From Rhodospirillales bacterium (lineage in GTDB: Bacteria; Pseudomonadota; Alphaproteobacteria; UBA8366; JADFVY01): a stretch of DNA of 17,392 bases. The stretch spans positions 1 through 17,392 of the forward strand of contig JAHELM010000004.1 in the NCBI GenBank assembly GCA_024644185.1, written 5' to 3'. The stretch's first letter is position 1. Every line of letters starts with the position of its first letter. The position numbers and the translations under genes are program-made. The notes beneath the pieces were generated by a model. That model did not search any database, had not been told where the DNA came from, and saw nothing but the letters and a program-made list of their open reading frames with translations. This document shows positions 1 to 7,445 of this stretch, piece after piece.

Positions 1-734
1 TCGAGATCGGTCGCGGTCAGTCCGTTTTGCGCCAAGGCGTGCGCAACCGATTCCGCCATCCGCGAAACCGCCTGCTTGTAGACGTCGCGGCCATTCATCC
101 GCACATGCCCCGCCGTACCGGTGCTGCCGGGCCCGCCATCCACATAAAGGCTGTAGTAGCCGGTGCCATCGGAATACAGATGCGTCGACAGGACGCCGCG
201 ATCGGTGTTGTTCCCCGTCCCGACGCCCGCTTGCAGGACGACCGCGCCGGCACCGTCGCCGAACAGCACGCAGGTGGTGCGGTCCTCCCAGTCGAGGATG
301 CGACTGAACACTTCGGCGCCGATGACGATGGCACAACTCGCCTGGCCCAGCCGGATCATGTTGTCCGCCATGGTCAGCGCGTAGACAAAGCCGGAACACA
401 CCGCCTGGACGTCGAAAGCGCAGCCTTGGGTTACGCCCAGACCATGCTGCACCTTGGTCGCGGTGGCCGGGAAGGTGTTGTCCGGCGTGGTCGTCGCCAG
501 CACGATCAGATCGACCTGGCTCGCGTCGACACCCGCATTGGCCAAGGCCGCCCGGGCAGCGGCGAGCGCCATGTCGGAGGTCAGCTCGCCTTCGGCCGCA
601 ATATGGCGCTGGCGAATTCCGGTGCGTTGGGAGATCCACTCGTCCGAGGTATCGACACGGGTCGCCAACTCGTCATTCGTTACGATGCGCTGTGGAAGAT
701 AGGCACCGCAACCCGCAATGATCGCACGCCGCAT
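1..734 (-). CDS. fabH: 3-oxoacyl-ACP synthase III (KAS III), C-terminal part outside window
   Basis: Cytosolic enzyme that starts type II fatty-acid synthesis by condensing acetyl-CoA with malonyl-ACP. Translating from the ATG at 732-734 gives MRRAIIAGCGAYLPQRIVTN, then the typical DEWISQRTGIRQRH stretch near residue 31. The nucleophile is Cys113 in AVCSGF. The later GDGAGAVVL and VRMNGRDVYKQAV motifs are also present. About 244 codons are visible of a usual 320-325, so the His and Asn of the triad (PHQAN region) lie just beyond the left edge. The ATG directly abuts the plsX stop (TAGATG), so translation is probably coupled to plsX. The partial gene looks intact. The assignment is firm from motifs and from the plsX-fabH pairing, which is conserved across bacteria. 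Confidence 0.95.
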   Translation of the reverse strand, partial: MRRAIIAGCGAYLPQRIVTNDELATRVDTSDEWISQRTGIRQRHIAAEGELTSDMALAAARAALANAGVDASQVDLIVLATTTPDNTFPATATKVQHGLGVTQGCAFDVQAVCSGFVYALTMADNMIRLGQASCAIVIGAEVFSRILDWEDRTTCVLFGDGAGAVVLQAGVGTGNNTDRGVLSTHLYSDGTGYYSLYVDGGPGSTGTAGHVRMNGRDVYKQAVSRMAESVAHALAQNGLTATDL

Positions 735-1784
735 CTACGCCACCGGCGTCTGATCGGGGGCCTGCATCTCGCTGCGAAGCCGTTCGAAATCCTGACGGAT
801 TTTTGGAATGAAACCATTGGTCGCCATGTTTACCGCGACGCCGATCGCGTTCGAGAACCCCAAGGCGTCGGTGCTCCCGTGGCTTTTCACGACGATCCCG
901 TTCAGACCGACGAAAATGGCGCCGTTGTAGCGTCGGGGATCGGCCCGTTCGCGCAGCTTGGCCAAAGCCGGCCGCGACAGAAGATAGCCCAGCCGCGCCC
1001 GCCAATTGCTGCGATAGGCTTCGCGCAGGAAGCTGGTAATGAGCTTGGCCGTGCCCTCAGCCATCTTCAGGGCGACATTGCCGGTGAACCCATCCGTAAC
1101 CGCCACGTCCACGGTGCCGGCCGCCACGTCGTCGCCCTCGATGAAACCCTTGAATTCCAGGGGGAGTGAACTTTCGCGGAGCACGGCCGCCGCCTCGCGC
1201 ACGGCCTCGTTCCCCTTGATTTCCTCGATGCCGATATTGATCAGCCCGACCGTCGGCTTCTGCACGCCCAGAACGGTCCGCGCAAACACCTCGCCCATGA
1301 CCGCGAACTGAACCAGATTTTCGGCGCTGCACTGGACATTCGCGCCAAGATCCAGAAGGCAGCACATGCCGCGCATCGTCGGTACCGCCGTGATGATTGC
1401 CGGACGGTCGATACCCGGCAACGTTTTCAGGACGAATTTCGCCATCGCCATCAGCGCGCCGGTATTTCCGGCCGAGACGGCGGCACCCGCCTCGCCATCA
1501 TGCACCGCGTTGATGGCCAGCCGCATGCTGGACTTGCGGGCGCCGCGCAACGCTGTCGAAGGTTTGTCGTCGCTGCGGACGATTTCGTCCGTATGGCGAA
1601 TCTCGACGCGGCCCGCCAGCACCGCATGACGGGCAACCAGGCGTCCCAACTGCGCCGAATCCCCATACAACAGGAAATTCAAACCGGGAAACCGCGCGCA
1701 AGCAAGAGCCGCCCCCCCGACAACCATGTCGGGGGCGTGATCTCCGCCCATCGCGTCGAGGGCGATGACGAGTTGTTCTGTCAT
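735..1784 (-). CDS. plsX: phosphate acyltransferase PlsX
   Basis: Peripheral membrane enzyme that converts acyl-ACP to acyl-phosphate, the acyl donor for PlsY in phosphatidic acid synthesis. The protein is 349 residues, normal for the family. It begins MTEQLVIALDAMGGDHAP, whose DAMGGDHAP motif is diagnostic. It continues with AAVSAGNTGALMAMAKF, LDLGANVQC, GLINIGIEEIKGNE, GFIEGDDV, VTDGFTGNVALK and GIVVKSHGSTD. The open frame continues 32 codons further upstream, but family alignment begins at MTEQL and the extension is compositionally odd, so I chose the ATG at 1782-1784. The Shine-Dalgarno match there is weak. The gene lies 34 nt downstream of rpmF and abuts fabH, consistent with one rpmF-plsX-fabH transcript. 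Confidence 0.96.
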   Translation of the reverse strand: MTEQLVIALDAMGGDHAPDMVVGGAALACARFPGLNFLLYGDSAQLGRLVARHAVLAGRVEIRHTDEIVRSDDKPSTALRGARKSSMRLAINAVHDGEAGAAVSAGNTGALMAMAKFVLKTLPGIDRPAIITAVPTMRGMCCLLDLGANVQCSAENLVQFAVMGEVFARTVLGVQKPTVGLINIGIEEIKGNEAVREAAAVLRESSLPLEFKGFIEGDDVAAGTVDVAVTDGFTGNVALKMAEGTAKLITSFLREAYRSNWRARLGYLLSRPALAKLRERADPRRYNGAIFVGLNGIVVKSHGSTDALGFSNAIGVAVNMATNGFIPKIRQDFERLRSEMQAPDQTPVA

Positions 1785-1818
1785 GACGAGGGAACTGCCC
1801 AACGCCGTCAGAACGGAC

Positions 1819-2001
1819 TCAATCGGCCGCCGCCTGCACCACTTCACGCCCGTCGTACTGACCGCAGGCGCCGCAGACATGGTGGGGTCGCTTCAGTTCG
1901 CCGCAATTCGGGCATTCGGCGTGAGCCGACGTCGTCAGAGCGTCGTGCGAACGGCGCATGCCACGGCGGGAGGGCGTAGTCTTTCTTTTCGGTACGGCCA
2001 T
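1819..2001 (-). CDS. rpmF: 50S ribosomal protein L32
   Basis: Small protein of the large ribosomal subunit, 60 residues, which is full family length. It starts MAVPKRKTTPSRRGMRRSHD, the hallmark basic N-terminus of L32. It keeps the four-cysteine zinc ribbon, with Cys30 and Cys33 (CPNC) and Cys43 and Cys46 (CGAC), so it is the zinc-binding form rather than the Cys-less paralogue found in some bacteria. A TAAGG element about 9 nt before the ATG can serve as ribosome binding site. It sits between yceD and plsX, the usual bacterial order. The 100-bp gap upstream may hold its own promoter. Confidence 0.97.
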   Translation of the reverse strand: MAVPKRKTTPSRRGMRRSHDALTTSAHAECPNCGELKRPHHVCGACGQYDGREVVQAAAD

Positions 2002-2101
2002 GGACCAAACCTTACAATTGTTGCTGCCAATATATGGCCAAGGAAAATGTGTCCGGTTAGATAAACAAATTCGCCCGGAACGGCAAGCGGCAACCGCTGG
2101 C
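2002..2101 (-). promoter_or_regulatory. possible rpmF promoter region
   Basis: This 100-bp gap between the yceD stop and the rpmF start is visibly richer in A and T than its surroundings. On the minus strand it contains TATATT at 2029-2034, a reasonable -10 hexamer about 28 nt before the rpmF ATG. No good -35 hexamer stands 16-18 nt upstream. No hairpin with a T-tract marks an end for yceD, so readthrough from yceD is also possible. This is a weak call. Confidence 0.3.
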
Positions 2102-2638
2102 CTAGCTGCGCTTTTTCAAAAGCTCGCCCAGGTCGGCGAAAGGCCGGCGCCGGTCGGATGCCTCCGACGCCACGGCATCGCGCGGTATTTCCGCCTCCGC
2201 CGCCTGCGGCGCCGGGTTCAACGATAGCGTCAACAACTGCGTCACCATTTCGCCGATATCGATCCCACCGACGTCAAAAAGCTCGGGAAACGCCTCATTG
2301 CCTTCGGCATCCTCGTCCGGCTCGTAGTCTTCCGGCCCATAGAGTTCGTCGATAACGTCCTCGATATGGTCGGCGACGGGCGCCCCGGTCACCACGCAGG
2401 TCTGGGTGACATCGGCGGTAAATCGGCCCACCACCTCGACCAGCGGCGACCCCATGCGGCGGCGCAGGACCATTTCGGCGGCAAGCGAGGCAACCGCGGC
2501 AATGTCCAGCCGGGCGGCAAGCGTCGCTCGTTCCGCCGCCCCGGCTTCGATATGCTTCTCCACCGGTCCGCCGTCGATGTCCTCGAACGTGACGAGGCGA
2601 CTGAATTCGAATTCCATCATGTCCTTCATGCTCTTCAT
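2102..2638 (-). CDS. yceD: DUF177 / YceD family protein (putative 23S rRNA accumulation protein)
   Basis: 178-residue acidic protein of the DUF177 family. The family is known from enterobacterial YceD and plant DUF177 proteins, which are needed for normal 23S rRNA accumulation; the biochemical role is not settled. Visible features are an N-terminal EFSRLVTFEDI strand region, a central VVGRFTADVTQTCVVTGAPV segment typical of the family, a very acidic stretch around residues 95-120, and a basic end (PFADLGELLKKRS). Its ATG overlaps the stop of the upstream chaperone gene (ATGA at 2635-2638), so the two are translationally coupled. MKDMM and MMEF starts a few codons in are possible alternatives. 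Position directly before rpmF is the classic yceD-rpmF arrangement. Confidence 0.88.
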   Translation of the reverse strand: MKSMKDMMEFEFSRLVTFEDIDGGPVEKHIEAGAAERATLAARLDIAAVASLAAEMVLRRRMGSPLVEVVGRFTADVTQTCVVTGAPVADHIEDVIDELYGPEDYEPDEDAEGNEAFPELFDVGGIDIGEMVTQLLTLSLNPAPQAAEAEIPRDAVASEASDRRRPFADLGELLKKRS

Positions 2639-3180
2639 TTCCCCGGCGGCAGCGGCGCGTAAACGACCGCGCCCTTCGCCAGAACCTCAAGCGGTTGCGC
2701 CGCGAGGGTGGCCACCGAAGTGCGTATATAACGGATTACGCCGGTCAAGGCCAAGTCCGATGGAGGCTGCCCGCCATAGACGTGTTCCACCAGCGCCTCG
2801 GCCAGAACCGAATCGTCGCCCACCAGCCCGTGGCGAATCGCCGCCGATAACTCATAAAAACTTGCCGCAAGGCGCTTTACCTTCTTGCCGACCGAAAGAT
2901 CGCCAACCCCCATTTCACGCAGATTGCGATCCATATCGGTGAACATGACGTCGAACAGCCGCTGCGCCAGTGCCGTAGCGGATTGCTCGCCGCCCAACCG
3001 GTCCATCACCAGAAACCCATGCAGCGATATCGACGCAAAGCGGCCAGCCGCGGTGTCCGGGATGCCCATCCCCTCATAGAGACCGGGTTCGCGGGCCCTT
3101 GCGACGATGGCACTGTAAAGTTTTTGCGCCACAGCCGTTTCCGGCCTGGTCCGGAATAGAGAGGCGAACGAAAATTTCAT
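2635..3180 (-). CDS. ubiquinol-cytochrome c chaperone (CBP3 family)
   Basis: 181-residue protein of the CBP3/UQCC1-like chaperone domain family, which in mitochondria helps assemble cytochrome b into complex III. Bacterial members are widespread in alphaproteobacteria and are inferred to help the cytochrome bc1 complex or a related membrane process. The family pattern is visible in the LYSAIVARAREPGLY, MGIPDTAAGRFASISLHGFLVMDRL and LFDVMFTDMDRNLREMGVGDLSVGKKVKRLAASFYEL segments. I chose MKFSFASLFRTRPE as start, with GGGGAT upstream; a start four codons earlier (MGIC) is possible. The open frame runs on to 3576, but the extension overlaps the divergent bamE gene and has no family match. It is coupled by ATGA overlap to yceD downstream. 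Confidence 0.87.
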   Translation of the reverse strand: MKFSFASLFRTRPETAVAQKLYSAIVARAREPGLYEGMGIPDTAAGRFASISLHGFLVMDRLGGEQSATALAQRLFDVMFTDMDRNLREMGVGDLSVGKKVKRLAASFYELSAAIRHGLVGDDSVLAEALVEHVYGGQPPSDLALTGVIRYIRTSVATLAAQPLEVLAKGAVVYAPLPPGK

Positions 3181-3235
3181 GCAAATCCCCATGCGACCGC
3201 CGCTCGATCCCTCAGGTCGAGGCAAGGCGGTGGCG

Positions 3236-3265
3236 TTGACACGGACCGCCGATCGGTGCGATTGT
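3236..3265 (+). promoter_or_regulatory. candidate bamE promoter
   Basis: In the 187-bp divergent gap between the CBP3-type gene and bamE there is a perfect -35 hexamer TTGACA at 3236-3241. After an 18-bp spacer it is followed by GATTGT at 3260-3265, a 3 of 6 match to the -10 consensus. Transcription would start near 3272, giving a leader of roughly 95 nt to the bamE ATG. The -35 is convincing and the -10 is weak. I see no clear promoter for the minus-strand gene in this gap. Confidence 0.42.
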
Positions 3266-3367
3266 CCGCGCACAACATGGGGCTGCGACTGGCGCGAATC
3301 AACAGGCTTGCCATGGTTGGCGATTTTCGCGTCCCGCCCCGACGAGACCAACGACGGACTACCCAGG

Positions 3368-3829
3368 ATGACCCGTTTCCAGAGGATCGCGCAGCGTTTC
3401 GGAAGTGTTGCGCTGATTGCCCTTTCCGCCGCCGCATGCAGCCCGACAACGGCCACCCGAGGGAGCATGCCCGATGCCAGCGATATTGCGCTGGTCATAC
3501 CCGGCGTGCACGGCCAGGACGACGTGCATACCATTCTCGGCGCCCCGTCCACGGTCGGCACCTTCGACGATCGCACCTGGTACTATATCGGCCGGCGGGT
3601 TGAGCAATATGCGTTCTTCGAACGCGACACCGTCGCCCAACAGGTCGTCATCATCCATTTCGGCGCCAACGATCGGGTCGACACCATTCGCACCCTTGGC
3701 CCCGAGGATGGCCGCGAAATCGCCATGGTGGAGCGCGAGACCCCGTCGGCCGGCCGCAAGCTCGGCTTTTTCGAACAGATTTTGAGCAATGTCGGCAAGT
3801 TCGGCAACACATCCGACGCAGGCCCGTGA
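3368..3829 (+). CDS. bamE: outer membrane protein assembly factor BamE (SmpA/OmlA lipoprotein)
   Basis: 153-residue lipoprotein of the SmpA/OmlA family, a subunit of the BAM complex that inserts beta-barrel proteins into the outer membrane. The start MTRFQRIAQRFGSVALIALSAAAC gives a signal peptide with arginines, a hydrophobic core and a lipobox ending at Cys24, the expected lipidation site. The family core follows: IPGVHGQDDVHTILGAPSTVGTFDDRTWYYIGRR, then an anti-parallel sheet segment with FFERDTVAQQVVIIHF. The frame is open back to 3179, but the upstream part has no signal-peptide logic, so I start at the ATG at 3368. The Shine-Dalgarno sequence is poor there. The gene is divergent from the CBP3-type chaperone, a pairing common in alphaproteobacteria, and ends just before a strong terminator. 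Confidence 0.92.
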   Translation: MTRFQRIAQRFGSVALIALSAAACSPTTATRGSMPDASDIALVIPGVHGQDDVHTILGAPSTVGTFDDRTWYYIGRRVEQYAFFERDTVAQQVVIIHFGANDRVDTIRTLGPEDGREIAMVERETPSAGRKLGFFEQILSNVGKFGNTSDAGP

Positions 3830-3860
3830 TTCCCGCCTTGCACCGCACGCCATGAAAGCA

Positions 3861-3894
3861 GAAGGCCCCGGCAGGTAATCCCGCCGGGGCCTTC
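3861..3894. terminator. bidirectional rho-independent terminator between bamE and hppA
   Basis: Perfect 12-bp inverted repeat GAAGGCCCCGGC (3861-3872) and GCCGGGGCCTTC (3883-3894) around a 10-nt loop. It lies in the 85-bp gap between the convergent bamE and hppA genes. On the plus strand it is followed by GCGTTT. On the minus strand it is followed by TGCTTTC. Its symmetry and position suggest that it ends both transcripts. Confidence 0.85.
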
Positions 3895-3914
3895 GCGTTT
3901 CAGTCCCGCCGCGA

Positions 3915-6014
3915 TCAGTGCGCCAGGGTCACCAGCAGCAGCAGAGCCACGATGTTGGTGATCTTGATCATCGGATTGACCGCCGGGCCGGCCGTATCCT
4001 TGTACGGATCGCCGACGGTATCGCCGGTCACCGCGGCCTTGTGGGCGTCAGAGCCCTTGCCGCCGTGATGGCCATCCTCGATGTACTTCTTGGCATTGTC
4101 CCAGGCCCCGCCACCCGCCGTCATCGAGATGGCGAGGAACAGCCCGGTGACGATGACGCCCAGCAGCATGGCGCCCAAGGCCGCGAAGGCGGCGGACTTG
4201 CCGGCAACGCCCCAGATCACGACAAACAGCACCAACGGCGCCAGCACCGGCAGCAGCGAGGGAACGATCATTTCCTTGATCGCGGCCTTGGTCAGCAGAT
4301 CGACCGCGCGGCTATAGTCGGGCTTCGCCGTGCCTTCCATGATGCCGGGGATTTCCTTGAACTGCCGACGAACCTCGACCACGACCGAACCGGCCGCACG
4401 GCCGACCGCTGTCATGCCCATGGCGCCGAACAGATAGGGCAGCATGCCGCCGACGAACAGGCCGACCACCACATACGGGTTGGACAGCGAGAAATCGACC
4501 ACCACGCCCTGGAAGAACGTAAACTCATCGGAATTGGCGATGAAATGGCTCAGGTCCTGGGTGTAGGCGGCGAACAGCACCAGCGCGCCGAGGCCGGCCG
4601 AGCCGATCGCGTAGCCCTTGGTGACCGCCTTGGTGGTGTTGCCGACCGCATCCAGCGCGTCCGTCGTCTTGCGCACACTGGCCTCCAGATCGGCCATCTC
4701 GGCAATGCCGCCGGCATTGTCGGTGACCGGGCCGTAGGCGTCGAGCGCGACGACCATGCCGGCCAGCGCCAGCATGGCGGTCACCGCGATGGCGATGCCG
4801 AAAAGGCCAGCCAGCATATAGGTGACGACGATCGCCACGCAGATGATCAGCGCGGGAATCGCGGTCGCCTCCATCGAAATGGCCAGGCCCTGGATCACGT
4901 TGGTGCCGTGTCCGGTCACCGAGGCCTGGGCGACGCTGCGCACCGGACGGTATTCGGTGCTGGTGTAGTACTCGGTCACCCACACGAGAAAGCCCGTGGC
5001 GATCAGGCCGGAGATGGCGCAGGCATACAGCGACGCACCGGTGAAGGTAACGCCGCCCGCGGTGAACTCGGTGCCAAAGCCAACGACTTCCGCGGTAACC
5101 GGGACGATCAGCGCGGCCGAGATCACAGCCGAACCAATGAAACCCTTATACAGCGCGCCCATGATATTCTGGCTGGGGCCGAGGCGGACAAAGAAGGTGG
5201 CGATCACCGAGGCGATGATCGATACGCCGCCGATCGCCAGCGGATACATCATCAGCGACGGGGCCTGCCCGGAGCCGGTGAAGAAGATCGACGCCAGAAC
5301 CATGGTGGCGACGACGGACACTACGTAGGTCTCAAACAAATCGGCCGCCATGCCGGCGCAGTCGCCCACATTGTCGCCCACATTATCGGCAATCACCGCC
5401 GGATTGCGGGGATCGTCCTCGGGAATGCCGGCTTCCACCTTGCCCACCAGATCGGCGCCGACATCGGCGCCCTTGGTGAAGATGCCGCCGCCAAGACGCG
5501 CGAAGATCGAGATCAGCGAGGCGCCGAAACCGAGGCCGACCAGCGGATTGATCAATTCACGACCGCTGACGCCCATGCCGAGCAGGACCGCGTAGTAGCC
5601 CGCGACCGCCAACAATGCCAGGCCGGCGACCAGCATGCCGGTGACCGCGCCCGCCTTGAAGGCGATGTCGAGGCCGCGCGCCAGACCCTGGCGGGCACCC
5701 TCGGCGACGCGCACATTCGAGCGCACCGAGATATTCATGCCGATATAGCCGGCCGCGCCGGACAGCACGGCGCCGATCAGGAATCCGATCGCCACCTTGA
5801 CGCCGAGCGCGCCAAGAAGGATTGCGACGACGACGATACCGACCATGAAAATGGTTTTGTACTGCCGGTTCAGATAGGCGCGGGCGCCTTCCTGCACGGC
5901 GGCGGAAATCTGTTGCATGCGTTCGGTGCCGGCGCTCGCGGACAGTACGGAGCGGCTAGCCCAGATGCCATACGCCAAGGCGATGACACCGCAAAGGATG
6001 ACCAGGTAGAGCAT
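3915..6014 (-). CDS. hppA: K+-independent proton-translocating pyrophosphatase
   Basis: Integral membrane pump that hydrolyses pyrophosphate and exports protons. It is 699 residues, with about 16 hydrophobic segments expected for the family. The pyrophosphate site is clear: GGGIFTKGADVGADLVGKVE near 175-193, and the acidic motif DNVGDNVGDCAGMAADLFE at 210-228. The C-terminal GDTVGDPYKDTAGPAVNPMIKI is also present. At the K+-determining site it reads NTTKAVTKGYAIGSAG, with Lys462 and Thr465, the KxxT signature of K+-independent H+-pumping enzymes such as that of Rhodospirillum rubrum. The frame is open upstream to 6269, but MLYLVILCGVIALAYGIW is the natural first helix. It is last in the minus-strand series and is preceded by a 175-bp gap, so it may have its own promoter. 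Confidence 0.97.
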   Translation of the reverse strand: MLYLVILCGVIALAYGIWASRSVLSASAGTERMQQISAAVQEGARAYLNRQYKTIFMVGIVVVAILLGALGVKVAIGFLIGAVLSGAAGYIGMNISVRSNVRVAEGARQGLARGLDIAFKAGAVTGMLVAGLALLAVAGYYAVLLGMGVSGRELINPLVGLGFGASLISIFARLGGGIFTKGADVGADLVGKVEAGIPEDDPRNPAVIADNVGDNVGDCAGMAADLFETYVVSVVATMVLASIFFTGSGQAPSLMMYPLAIGGVSIIASVIATFFVRLGPSQNIMGALYKGFIGSAVISAALIVPVTAEVVGFGTEFTAGGVTFTGASLYACAISGLIATGFLVWVTEYYTSTEYRPVRSVAQASVTGHGTNVIQGLAISMEATAIPALIICVAIVVTYMLAGLFGIAIAVTAMLALAGMVVALDAYGPVTDNAGGIAEMADLEASVRKTTDALDAVGNTTKAVTKGYAIGSAGLGALVLFAAYTQDLSHFIANSDEFTFFQGVVVDFSLSNPYVVVGLFVGGMLPYLFGAMGMTAVGRAAGSVVVEVRRQFKEIPGIMEGTAKPDYSRAVDLLTKAAIKEMIVPSLLPVLAPLVLFVVIWGVAGKSAAFAALGAMLLGVIVTGLFLAISMTAGGGAWDNAKKYIEDGHHGGKGSDAHKAAVTGDTVGDPYKDTAGPAVNPMIKITNIVALLLLVTLAH

Positions 6015-6189
6015 CTCTGATTGATCCCGGATAATTGTTGAACCGACGGGACAGGGCGTCACGCCCTCTCTTACGCGAAGAATTTCCGGCCGAGGGCCCC
6101 TGCCTCGGATCGCGGATACCGACCCGCCGGAAAGCGGCGGGACCATGCCAGAGTTGCGAGCGAAACGCAACCGCCCAGGTTCTCGCCGA
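6015..6189 (-). promoter_or_regulatory. structured leader / promoter gap upstream of hppA
   Basis: This 175-bp gap between the MFS gene and hppA contains three inverted repeats. They are a 7-bp dyad AGGGCGT-C-ACGCCCT at 6053-6067, a 6-bp stem CCGAGG/CCTCGG at 6090-6108, and a 7-bp stem CCCGCCG/CGGCGGG at 6123-6141. None is followed by a T-run on the minus strand, so they are not convincing intrinsic terminators. I could not pick out a good promoter. The dyad lies about 39 nt upstream of the hppA start and could be an operator or part of an mRNA fold. Confidence 0.4.
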
Positions 6190-7419
6190 TCAACCGGTTG
6201 CCGACGCTCTGAGCCGTGCCGCCCGGCGGCGCAAACGAAGCGCCAGCGCCGCCACGAATACCAGCGCAAGCAGCGGCAATGCGACCAGATTGATCGCCTG
6301 CCAGCCGAACAGATGCAGCACCATGCCGGACGCGAAACTGGCCAGCGCGCTGGTGCCGAACACCAGGAAATCGTTGACCGCCTGAACCTTCGCCTTCTCC
6401 TGCACGGTGTAGATTTCCGTCAGCAGCGTGGTGCCGCCGATAAACATGAAATTCCAGCCGACTCCCAACAGCAGCAGCGCCGTCCAGAATTCGACGAGCC
6501 CCGTTCCGTAAAGGTTGATCGCCACCGTGGCGAACATCGCGACGGTGCCGGCCAGAATGATACGGACCGCGCCGACGAGACGGATCAGATGTCCGGTCAA
6601 CAGGCTGGGCACGAACATTCCCAGGCCGTGCCACTGGATGACGAAGGCCGCATCGTCGAACGCGTGCGCATGCGCGCGCATGGCCAGCGGCGTCGCCGTC
6701 ATCACGAAGGACATCACGCCATAGCCGATCGTCGCCGCCAGCACCGCGATCACGAAGGTGGGTTCGGAAGCGATCTCGGACAGCCGGCGCCCGCTGCTCG
6801 ACCGTTCGGTGAAGCCGGGCCGCGGAATATCGATGAATTGCAGCAGGACGATCGCCACGACCGACAGTGCGATCGTGGCCGCATAACTGCCGGCGTAGTG
6901 CGCGGGATCGAGCAATCCAGCGGTCGCCTTCGCCAGTTCCGGGCCGAACAGCGCCGCCGCGATTCCGCCGGCCATGACATACGATATCGCCCGGCTTTTA
7001 CTTGGAAATTCAACGCTGTCGGCAGCCCCAAACCGGTAATACTGGCCGAAGGCGTTGTACGATCCCTGCAGCATTCCGCCGAGACAGAACACGACAAAGC
7101 TGCCGGTCATCAGTCCGAATGCACTCACCGCGCCAGCCGCCATGCCTAGCCCGGCGCCAAGGGAAAAACCCCAGCGCCGGCCGATGCGCCGCATCAGCAG
7201 CGAGGCCGGAATCGTTGTCGCCATGGTCGCGGTGAACATCAGCGCCAGCGGCAACGTCGCCAGCGAGTCGGTCGGCGCCAACGCAAATCCGGCCAGCGAC
7301 GAAATGACGATCGTCATCGTCGTTCCGGTCATCATCAGCGCCTGACAGAGCGCCAGCACGAAAACCGTCTGCCGCGGTCGCGCGGACAACCCCGTCCGGG
7401 CACCCTGTATTTCCACCAT
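6190..7419 (-). CDS. MFS transporter, substrate unknown
   Basis: 409-residue polytopic membrane protein with about 12 hydrophobic segments in two halves, typical of the major facilitator superfamily. After helix 2 it shows MRRIGRRWGFSLGAGLGMAAG, a motif A-like basic loop. A hydrophilic loop PRPGFTERSSSGRRLSEIASEP near residue 200 separates the halves. Other marked stretches are GQYYRFGAADSVEFPSKSRA and WNFMFIGGTTLLTEIYT. The C-terminus is arginine-rich (LRLRRRAARLRA). AAGGGA lies about 8 nt before the ATG, and the gene starts 26 nt downstream of thiL, so it probably shares the rib-nusB-thiL transcript. The substrate cannot be read from sequence. A flavin- or thiamine-related role is only a guess from neighbours. 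Confidence 0.85.
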   Translation of the reverse strand: MVEIQGARTGLSARPRQTVFVLALCQALMMTGTTMTIVISSLAGFALAPTDSLATLPLALMFTATMATTIPASLLMRRIGRRWGFSLGAGLGMAAGAVSAFGLMTGSFVVFCLGGMLQGSYNAFGQYYRFGAADSVEFPSKSRAISYVMAGGIAAALFGPELAKATAGLLDPAHYAGSYAATIALSVVAIVLLQFIDIPRPGFTERSSSGRRLSEIASEPTFVIAVLAATIGYGVMSFVMTATPLAMRAHAHAFDDAAFVIQWHGLGMFVPSLLTGHLIRLVGAVRIILAGTVAMFATVAINLYGTGLVEFWTALLLLGVGWNFMFIGGTTLLTEIYTVQEKAKVQAVNDFLVFGTSALASFASGMVLHLFGWQAINLVALPLLALVFVAALALRLRRRAARLRASATG

Positions 7420-7445
7420 TCGTCAATCCCTTGCGATGATACCCG

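Noticed and set aside
27..1169. 380-codon plus-strand open frame opposite fabH and plsX
   Set aside because: Both minus-strand genes are unmistakable and the plus-strand product has no recognisable motif.
3179..3367. 63-codon extension of bamE upstream of the chosen start
   Set aside because: The lipoprotein signal peptide must be N-terminal and begins at MTRFQRIAQR; the extension also covers the candidate promoter.
3918..6020. 700-codon plus-strand open frame opposite hppA
   Set aside because: It spans almost exactly the hppA gene, is rich in His, Asp, Arg and Gln, and has no family resemblance; it mirrors the codon bias of the membrane protein.
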